Below the pieces are notes generated by a model. The model saw nothing but the letters and a program-made list of their open reading frames with translations, did not search any database and was not told the origin of the DNA. The position numbers were made by a program, and so were the translations under genes. From assembly GCA_029990175.1 (NCBI GenBank), contig JARKIP010000033.1, forward strand, positions 16,475,001 to 16,539,000: 64,000 nt of DNA, given 5' to 3'. Shown piece after piece: positions 56,052 through 64,000 of the stretch (its first letter is position 1; each line of letters begins with the position of its first letter). This DNA comes from Petunia secreta (taxonomy: Eukaryota; Streptophyta; Magnoliopsida; Solanales; Solanaceae).

Positions 56052-59000
56052 TGTTGACACCCAATTTTGTCCCTCATATTTTACAATTTTATCATACAAA
56101 ACTTTGAAAATACAATTTTAATATTTTATACAGAACTGCGTCAATTATCATGCATTTATCCGTATCTCCAACATCCTATCTATATACATACGTACTTCAA
56201 TGCGATTATATTACATAAATACGTCATTTAAGTCGTTCTCAAAGTACTTGTATAATTTTGTAACTATTTATGCAATTTATATATCCGAGTATACATTTTA
56301 CAATTATTAAATCCAATTAATATTACATAAATTTATTTATAATTATTTTAAATCAATTATTCTTTTTTCTAAGTCTATAATATTTCTCCTTATATTTTTA
56401 TTAATTTTTCTCTTATTTATTAGCATTTTAAAGCTAATTATTGACCAAATATACTCCCATATACCCGAAATATACAACATATATACACACATCACTCTCT
56501 TTGGGACCCACGCGCACACACATCAGCCCACACACGCATACATGGCACATTTCTAGCCAATCACCCGCCCACGTCATCTTCTACTAACTATTTCCTCATT
56601 TTTTCAGCTTTATCCAAACACCCCCCTTACCTCCCAAACCCTAAAAATCATTTGCCCTTTCCCCTATTCCCTTAGGCAGCCGACGCCCCCTCCCCTTCTC
56701 CCCCTTTCGCCCAAGAAACCGACTCGGTACAACCCTCCCCCTAAATCCCGCCGTGGTCCCGACACCACCACCACTAATCACACCATCTCCTCTATCTCTT
56801 CTCCTCGTTTTCTCTCTCTAGTCATTGATTTGGAATCTGAAAAGAAGGTAAGAAAATGGAAAGTTCATGATGATTTCGATGCTAATCAAGACAAAATTAG
56901 AAGGAATACATCACAAACAAGGTATAGACCGAGATTTTGGAATCAAAATCAAGCAAAAAGGGGCAAAAGCAAGCGGGCCAAACATGACCCTATTTGGTCT
57001 CGACCCGACCCGATTCTAATGGACGGGTACATTCATTTCTCAGTTTCTTTTTTTTTTCTATGTGCAGTTTGCATTATGTTGAAGCATGATTAAAAGCATA
57101 ATGTGACAATATTCTAATTTGATGAATTAACCATTTACAATCGACCACAGATTTAAATAGGTGACAGTTTCAATAAATCGAACTTGTTTCTTGGATGTAT
57201 ATAGGATATTGAATCTGAAAATATGTTCAAAATATGTACATTAGACGTTTCCTTGATTTTAATTTGTACTTGTATGAACTTATGCAAAGGATGAGAAATT
57301 ATGCCATTATCGCCTATGTTCAACTTTGTACTCCTCTTCGTCCTGCATATAATTCTGAGTATTAAACATATGTGAGCTAAAAGGAAACTTATATGAGCTT
57401 GAAACAGATTATGAGAAAGAATAGAAACTTATATTTTTTTTGAAATTCAAAGTGCTCTTAGGATAAGATTATTGATTCTTTCATTGAGAAGGAAGAGAGA
57501 TCAGCATGAATTTTGGTTTGTTTTGACTATAACCTATATCTAAATCAAGTCTTAATACATAATGGTAGAATTTCACTCTAAATTTCAAAATAGGACCTTG
57601 ATTGGAATTCTAATTAGCACAAAATCAGCATAATTGGTTTAGGTATTATGTAGTTAAATTCTGAAAAAATATAGGTTATAAGAAGAGTCAAATTTTATCC
57701 CTTTTTGGATAGAGCCTTTTTAATTCCGAAAATAAATATATTAGGCTTTATTTATGGAAGTACGCCTTTTTAAATTGATAGGCTAATCTGCCCTGATTAT
57801 AACTTACCTTACAAATTTTTATTCTTTTACCCTTTTCACACTAGGTAATTAAAACCTTAGGACCTATCCTACTACTATTTAAACAGCCCTCTAAAACGTT
57901 GGAAAGGCACCTTTACACACAAAGAAAGTCCTAAAAAGCAATAGCAATTCTTAGGAAAATACTCTACTGTTTTTCTTATTGTTTAACCTGGGAAGAAGCC
58001 AAGTTTTCCTATTCTTGTATGATCTGCTCTATTCTCTAGTTCCCCTTTCTGTTTGCTAAGGTAAAGTGCTTGAGAAATATGTGTTGGTTGGCTTGACAGA
58101 TCGATCATTCGTGTTTCTCTGTGATCTGTTACTATGTGTGTTTGCTCGGCCAAGTTTGGCCCTCCTCTAACATTTTTCCTGCAGCCTCCTATGGATAGTC
58201 GTAAAGACTATACCAAGTTTCTAGTTACAGGTATACATGTACTCTATGCACGAAACAGTGGATGCAATATTAATGTATAAGGGTTGAGACAAAAGCAGTC
58301 CGTAACTAAGCATGAAGAGCATGCTTTCTTCTACTTCTTTCTTTCTAATTTTGTTCTTTTCTTGTATTAATCAAACCCCCTATGTTTAAGGCATTAAATT
58401 GACATATTAGTTGTGTGTAATACTTGTATAAACCGATTGATATAATACATAAAAGGTGCAGCAGTGAACTGCTCTGTTTCCGGGTTATACAGGGACCCTT
58501 CTTTATCTTTTTCTCTTATTTTGTGGTTGGGGCTATAATCCGGATTGTCCATAGGAAAAGGAAAATCTGAAAGTGGTTTAAGTTGTTGTTAAAATCCTGG
58601 ATTTGTTTGAGCAGGGGGCTGTTTGAGGCAAAGGAGGGGTGGAATTTTACATTTTTTACTTAATTAGGGGCTGTTTTTGCAAAAAACTGTCCCAAAGGTG
58701 GTTTATTTCTGTAAAACGTGGGGTCTAGAATGTGGTGTTGAAAACTCTGGAATTTGCGTGCTATTTTGAATAACAGAGGGGACAGTTTTTCCGATTTTCT
58801 TGGAACAGGGGTCATTTTCGCAATTCTGTCCTGCTAAGGCCCATTTCTGTAATAACGTGATTCTGGCCCATTTTTGGAACCTGCAGTAAACATATTACAA
58901 AAATAAAATCTATTTTTTTGAAGAAAAGCTAATATACTTTTTTTACACTAATTAATAGTGTACAAGGAAGAAAATATGAGCTTTGGAGTCAAGCTATACA

Positions 59001-60249
59001 AATTTTTTTTTGAAACATTTGAATTTTTGTATTTAATATTTATTGCGAATTAGTTATTTTTGAAAAATTGCATAATACATGGGTACTTTTAGTATTTAAT
59101 ATTTATTAGCTACTTTTGAAAGTATTGCATATACATGGGTACTTTTAGTATTTAATATTTATTAGCTATTTTTGAAGGTATTGAATATACATGGGTATTT
59201 TTAATATTTAATAGCTATTTTGGAAAGTATTTATGCATGGTCTCTTTAAAATTTGATGATTGTTACCTAAATTAGCTATTTTTGAAAAGTGTTTTGAACA
59301 TGCATGTAAGGGCTATTATGTAAAAAGGGTCGTTCTTAAGAAACAAAAAATGAGTTTTTTTAATAATTCCTTCGTAATTAATATGAGCGTATGCATATGA
59401 TTTCGATTTTTGTCAACAAAGTGGTTATATATATTTATACGTCTTTAAAGTATAATTATGATGTATGCACTATGTTTCAAATATAAAATATGTTAGTGTT
59501 AAAAATGACTCCAAAAAAATAAATAAGCCTTTTTTTTCTTTGGAATATGTTTGACAATAAATGTCATAACATTTCACCAAAAGGCTAACATTCTTTCAAT
59601 AAAACGTTGATTGTTGTGTGTCATAAAAAAAATGGTCTTTTGAAAACTTTGCAGGGCTTCAAAAAACTTCTCCGTTCACGAGTTTGCGAAAACGAATTGT
59701 CCTTAGTGTGATTTGCATTTTTTGTCTCTCTGGGTTGAAAAGTTAAACTGCAGGTCAAAATTGCAAACAAGCAGTGGGCTTGTATCATTACTGCAATACA
59801 TCTAAGATATTCGGAAATAGTGAAACTGCCTTTTCTGAATTTTGCGCAGAATGTCCTTTTTTGTGCCTGACTTGATTTTTATGGCCTTATTTTACTATTA
59901 TAAAATGTTTTAAGTTTAGTTTATTGGCATATTTAAAATCTCTTTAGTAAGTCTTGCTCATGTATTTAATTTAAATCCCAAAATTTTTTAACTCGGTCGG
60001 GAACCACTTTTTGTGGGACTCGAGAAGTGCCTAACACCTTCTTCCCGAGTCATAAGGGCTTCTTGCCTTAGAATCTCTGTTAGTACGACCTACCCGAAGT
60101 TAACTTTAGACACTTAGAAACTTTAGGTGACCTGATACGCCTGTTATACAAATTTATTAGGTGGCGACTCCAATTTTGACTCAACCGAGTCACCTAGTCA
60201 AACCCAACCTTTTGAACTCAATCCGAGCTTCGAAAAATGGGGTGCGAAA
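56052..60249. mobile_element. 4.2-kb solo LTR, Ogre/Tat-like
   Basis: Begins tgttgacacccaattttg and ends ggggtgcgaaa, with flanks gtggt at 56047-56051 and 60250-60254. It has no coding domains, primer-binding site or second LTR. The last part has ggtggcgactcc and aaaaatggggtgcga, which I associate with LTR ends of very large Ogre-type elements. A GC-rich patch at 56500-57050 includes a short open frame (from 56830) without recognisable domains. Repeated words tttagtatttaatatttatta at 59080-59210 indicate a small internal repeat. Confidence 0.75.
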
Positions 60250-60416
60250 GTGGTTAATGAGTTTGTGATTCCATACGTGTTTCTAGTTATTATCTGGCTC
60301 TGCCTTTTCATAATTTAAATAAGAGGAATTTGGTTTATTTATTTCTTTTCTCCCTAGGTAGCTATCCTATTCTTTGAGGTGGCTAGTGTGCCCCACTTAT
60401 TGAGTCCTTTTGACTT

Positions 60417-60670
60417 TGGGGGAAATAACCCTCACAACTACTACAGAGGGAGTGAACAAGCAAACTACCTTCCAAGTTATGGCCGAGGACATAGCCTACA
60501 ATGTTATCCTTGGAAGACCATGGATCCATGAGATGGAGGCTGTGCCATCCACTTTGCATTAGGTGATCAGGTTCCCAACTCCATGGGGAGTAAGAGCCAT
60601 CCAAGGAGAACAACGAATAATACGAGAGTGTTATTCAATTGCAATGAAGAGCACCCGGTTGGACCAAAAA
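60417..60670 (+). pseudogene. Protease remnant of the Tat-like element
   Basis: Frame with TTFQVMAEDIAYNVILGRPW and IHEMEAVPSTLH, then RFPTPWGVRAIQGEQR: the C-terminal half of a gypsy protease (LGRPW motif). A TAG replaces a codon after STLH. The catalytic D-S-G half is missing, cut off at the junction with the truncated LTR. Confidence 0.82.
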
Positions 60671-61097
60671 AATAGCAGCAAGCGAAGATTCTACAACCGG
60701 GGACTTCGCTAGGCAAAGCCCTGGGAGCACGAACATCCACCTCGCTAAAGGATCACCCTTGGGACTTGCTCGAATAAATTCATGATATTCTAGCTCCTTT
60801 CATCTAAGTCCTGTTATAACCAGGCATCTATTGTTATAAAAGCATGCAGAGTCGGTCAATAGAATAAACTTCGATTCGTCATCTTTTTATTCTAATTTGA
60901 ACATGCGTAGATAGTCATAAGTTAAGCCTATAGCTCGAGGGCGAGACGTCGTCCTAAGCTAGCTTGAAACAATAAAAAAGTCTTGCAAGCAAATTCATAA
61001 AAGGAATTTCCATTAATAAAAAAGGCTTGAAGGCCCCAAATATCTACAAGGCAAACGACACAAAAGCCTTAACCAAAAAAGAAACAAAAGCCATGCT
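60671..61097. other. Non-coding segment between protease remnant and antisense gene
   Basis: No reverse transcriptase, RNase H or integrase sequence is seen, so pol has been deleted between about 60.67 and 61.1 kb. The part next to the antisense gene is likely its 3' UTR. Confidence 0.5.
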
Positions 61098-63718
61098 CTA
61101 AGCCTCCGCTTTTGAGTCATCACCTCCCTCATCTGAACTCTCACTGCTCGAAGGGAGATTTTCCATCAGCCTCTAGGCCACAGCAGCGTCGCTCTCGGCT
61201 TTGTTAATCTCAGCATTAAGGTCAAGCCCGCCGCAATATTCCTTCAGAGTCTTCAGCCTCGTCTGAATAACAACCCAATGCTTATCAGCTTTGGCCCGAG
61301 TCCTCCTAATTCTCCGCCTCGAGGAGAAAGAATCGGCCTTGACTCTCAGAAACATGACCTCGCTCTCGAGCTGAATCTTTTCCTTGGCCAGTTGCTCTTT
61401 CTCCACGGTCATTTCATTCATCTTAAGCATTTTCTGCTTTAAGTTATCGTGAAACTTTTTGGCCCTCTCATTAATGGCTGACTGAGCCTCGTTCCTTACC
61501 CTCTTCAGCTCGGCGTCATAAAGCTCCTTCAAACGGGCCATTTCCCCTCGATATCAGATTTAGACTCGAGGGCCTTGGTCATCTCGAGGTCAGACTTATT
61601 GGCAGCATTCTTAACTTGCTCCAGCTCGAGCCTTGCGTTCACTAGTTACCTCTCGAGACCAATCATCTGGGCCCTAAGACCTGCTCGTTCTCGCCTCCAT
61701 CCAACCCTTAATTGATGAAGCTTTTTGTCTCGGCTGAACTCTATCTCGGCAGCCCTGATAGAGTTGATGTAACACTATAGAAGGGAATTCTAAAAATCAG
61801 AGAAGGAAGTGGAACAACAAATTGATAAGAGAAAGTTAGGGAAATCATACATGAATGGCATGCTGAGCAGCATCAGCCATTAAATCAGAGATGGGAGACT
61901 CCTTGAGGCAATCGCGTTCCTTATGACCTAGGAGTCCACGGAGGCTGATCGAAACTTGGATGTCGCCATCAAGAAGGCAAAGGTCGGAAGGAATTTCAAT
62001 ATAGCGGAATTGCCTCCAAGAAGACGCATCAGGAGCAGGCTCGGAGGCGGCCCGAGGGGCCTTGTCCCTCACTCGAGATGCCCCCGCCTCGTCCATTTTC
62101 ATTTCCGCTGAAGGAGGGGGATGAACTGGTTCAGGCTTATGAATAGAGGGAACTGCAGCCTCATCTTTTTTTAACCCTGTCTAGCCAACAGGAGTGAGCT
62201 TAGGAAATGGGATGTGCTCCAATCTAGCCTACTTTGCTTCCGGAGCTTTCTCTGAGGACAATTCTTTCATCCTCAGAACTGAAAGAAGGAGGGAAAAAGA
62301 TGATAAACGTAACAAACAAAACAAAATATGAAAATGAGAGGAGAAATACTCAACCTGTCTTTGCCCCAGGGTCCGGTGACCCCACGGAAGCTGTTTTCCT
62401 CTTCTCTTTTCCCTTTTCATCCTTTCCCCTCGAAAGGTTCCCAATCAAATCCTCGAGGGCATTCAAGGCATCTCCAGCCTCGAGAACCTTCTCTTTCTTA
62501 TCTTTCTTCCATTTTTTCTCCTTCGGTGCGGTGGTCACCCTCTTGGGGAGCCTTACAACAGACTCCCCAAGAGAGCGATAGTGAGGCCACGAAGCATAGG
62601 GCCTCGGAAAACTAGATTGAACTCAAAAGGTTGAGTGAAGAATAACTCACCATGTCGTTTACAAGCCCATTGATTCTCACCCAAAGTGGCCAAAACCATC
62701 CACGACTTCTTTGGTTTACGTTTGGCATCAATAATGGCTTGAACCCAGTGAACCAAGTTCTTTGGGCGAGCAATCGGGACCGCCTCGGCTAAAGGAATAA
62801 GAGCAAGGAGTCAGAAAAGGGAAAAAGTAAAACAAAAATGAACGATGGAGGAAACACTTACAGGCTCGATTCCACCGCTCGGGAAAATCAGGCTTCAAGG
62901 AGATAAGATCGGTGGGAAAGAGAATGAAGTGCTCGTTCCATCCACGGTCCTCGAGATCCTCACTTTTAATAATCAGCGAGTACGAGCCCCGTTTGTTGAG
63001 CTGGATGACCTCATCCTTGTGAAGGGTAGGGAAAATAGATACAAAAGATGATCGAGGGTGAAAGGCACCCCCGCTAATTTACTCAAAAATTCGAGACATT
63101 GGCCCCAATACCCCAGGACCAATCTGGGCTAGGCACATTTGGAAGATTCGACAAAAATTGTCCAATACCTCGGGGATAGGGAGAGAGAAACCAATCGTGA
63201 AAAGATAAGTACAAGCGAAGGAACGCCCTTTGACCTGATCGCACAGTCGGCTCTCGGGGGCAGAGATGCCAACCCTCACCTCGAACCCCCCAATTGTAAT
63301 CATAGCGAACCAAATGAATGTTCGCCTGAGTAATCAAGCTCGGCGTATCCCCCACAGGAATGTTCCTTCTCCTCCTAGCCTCAAATTCAGTTTGCAGCTG
63401 CATGACAAAATCCTTTGAAAGGTCAATTTTTGAAGGAATAACATAGCGGGGCTTAAGTTCCAAGTCGTCAGAAAGAAGTTCTTCGTCGCCCACATCCTTC
63501 GTGGCAACCACCTCCTCCTCCGCTGTAGCTACTCCAGCTGTCCTAGCCATAGATGAGCGGAGTTCTTGATCCATACCGCTGGGACAGACAAGATCCTCCA
63601 CGTCGAAGTCAGAAGGAACAACAACATTCAGCGGTTCAGGGACATTAACCAGTTCCCCACCAATAATCATGGTATCAACGAAGGAAGGTGGAGAACGTGA
63701 TGAATTTTGTTGAGACAT
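61098..63718 (-). pseudogene. Antisense multi-exon gene of the Tat-like element
   Basis: Runs opposite to gag and protease. Exon 1 (63718 to 62862) starts MSQQNSSRSPPSFVDTMIIG, has an acidic segment (EELLSDDLELKPRYVIPSK) and IPVGDTPSLITQANIHLVR, then a frameshift near 63300 to FEVRVGISAPESRL and VLDNFCRIFQMCLAQIGP. Exon 2 is 62788-62651 (HWVQAIIDAKRKPKKSWMV), with ctttag before and gtgagt after it. A lysine-rich exon lies at about 62600-62350, and another at about 62102-61851 before gtatga. The last exon (61789-61098) encodes a long coiled coil ending in an acidic tail; a TAG at 61173 cuts it 24 codons early. Similar proteins are annotated as tobacco genes as I recall; function unknown. Confidence 0.75.
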
Positions 63719-63804
63719 ATCTCTTTCGAAAATCTTTTGAGAGAAAAGTGTAAGAGTTTTACTGTTGAAAACAAGAAGAAGTAAGAAAAAGAAGGCAAGG
63801 TTCG

Positions 63805-63820
63805 ACTATATATAGGTTAA
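63805..63820 (-). promoter_or_regulatory. TATA box of the antisense gene
   Basis: ctatatatag lies about 90 bp upstream of the antisense ATG (63718), with a pyrimidine- and A-rich leader between, a normal plant spacing. It suggests that the antisense gene has its own promoter rather than using an LTR. Confidence 0.6.
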
Positions 63821-64000
63821 AAAGCGCCATGATTACATCCGCATAGGGAAGACAAAACCAGAAAAATGCACCCAATCAGCGATCGCCACGCATGATTGAC
63901 GGGAATTCAAAGTGACAGTCGCCATTTTTCAAATTCACGGCGCAAAAATAGGCACGTCAATCTCCCGCCTAAAATTCATTCCACTCCTCGAAAGATTTGG

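Larger units (their letters stand above)
47700..60415 (+). mobile_element. Nested Ty3/gypsy element with 2.45-kb LTRs (decayed)
   Basis: Left LTR 47700-50152, an initiator tRNA-Met primer-binding site at 50155-50166 (tggtatcagagc), an internal region of 3.9 kb, and a right LTR starting at 54098 after the purine-rich agtggaggagaa. The right LTR is split by a 4.2-kb solo LTR and breaks off at 60415, where host-element protease sequence begins, so the distal LTR and adjoining host gag were deleted. LTR opening tgaaacgacctcggtc resembles the Tekay/Del-type chromoviruses common in Solanaceae. The internal region has gag and zinc-knuckle traces but no intact frame. Confidence 0.88.
54098..60415 (+). 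repeat. Nested gypsy element, right LTR (split and truncated)
   Basis: 54098-56051 and 60255-60415 together match the left LTR up to gagtccttttgact; the last roughly 400 bp are missing. Relative to the left LTR it has an extra stretch near 54470-54500 and a sixth 54-bp minisatellite unit. Confidence 0.92.
46290..64000 (+). mobile_element. Host Tat-like Ty3/gypsy element (rearranged, runs off the window)
   Basis: Pieces in order on the plus strand: LTR end (to about 46900) with TATA box, primer-binding site, gag start, [nested element 47700-60415], protease remnant, then an antisense spliced gene at 61098-63718. Reverse transcriptase, RNase H and integrase are missing, presumably by deletion. 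An antisense gene between pol and the 3' LTR is known for some Tat-lineage elements such as Grande and Retand, hence the assignment. The 5' LTR start and the 3' LTR are not defined here. Confidence 0.7.

Noticed and set aside
56830..57093. 87-aa lysine/arginine-rich frame in the large solo LTR
   Set aside because: No domain recognised, and it lies in LTR leader-like sequence; coding cannot be supported.

Overview
This is plant nuclear DNA, most likely from a Solanaceae species (tobacco/tomato/pepper relatives). The clues are RTE-type LINE 3' ends with a (TTG)n tail and the associated short SINE-like fragment, hAT MITEs with GGGGCGGA-type ends, large nested Ty3/gypsy elements, and four plant genes or gene remnants. 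The sequence is AT-rich and repeat-dominated. Family names are from recognition of motifs, not from a database search.

Layout. 1-6.3 kb: a complete hAT transposon (694-6281) with 11-bp terminal inverted repeats, a perfect 8-bp target duplication and a long open transposase gene on the minus strand. 7.3-8.6 kb: an intact one-exon gene for Mediator subunit 27. 9.1-9.7 kb: a segment that recurs at 33.7-34.2 kb. 10-13.4 kb: AT-rich, probably non-autonomous repeats with micro- and minisatellites. 13.8-14.5 kb: RTE LINE 3' end, itself hit by a hAT MITE. 15.3-22.0 kb: an L1-type LINE remnant split by a complete but decayed Ty1/copia element (15578-21226, target duplication atgtt). 22.5-30.1 kb: a complete but decayed Ty3/gypsy element on the minus strand, CRM-like, with target duplication actct.

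30.6-33.4 kb: an F-box/LRR pseudogene split by a 1.27-kb solo LTR. 34.4-36.5 kb: a two-exon acylphosphatase gene with a plastid-like presequence; its intron is an array of repeats that copy the true 3' splice site. 37.9-38.8 kb: a tandem TRIM (three LTRs, two internal regions). 40.6-41.3 kb: a fresh 386-bp tandem duplication just upstream of a SAUR gene (41405-41779). 42.1-42.5 kb: a hAT MITE carrying a nested SINE. 43.7-45.5 kb: more elements resembling those at 10-13 kb.

46.3 kb to the window end: a nested stack. The host is a Tat-like gypsy element (LTR end, PBS, gag start, protease remnant and a spliced antisense gene at 61.1-63.7 kb). A second gypsy element with 2.45-kb LTRs (47700-60415) is inserted in its gag, and a 4.2-kb Ogre-like solo LTR (56052-60249) sits in the right LTR of that element.

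Only the MED27, acylphosphatase and SAUR genes look intact as host genes; they share no pathway and simply sit between repeats. The hAT transposase is the only element-encoded gene here that is open across its whole length.
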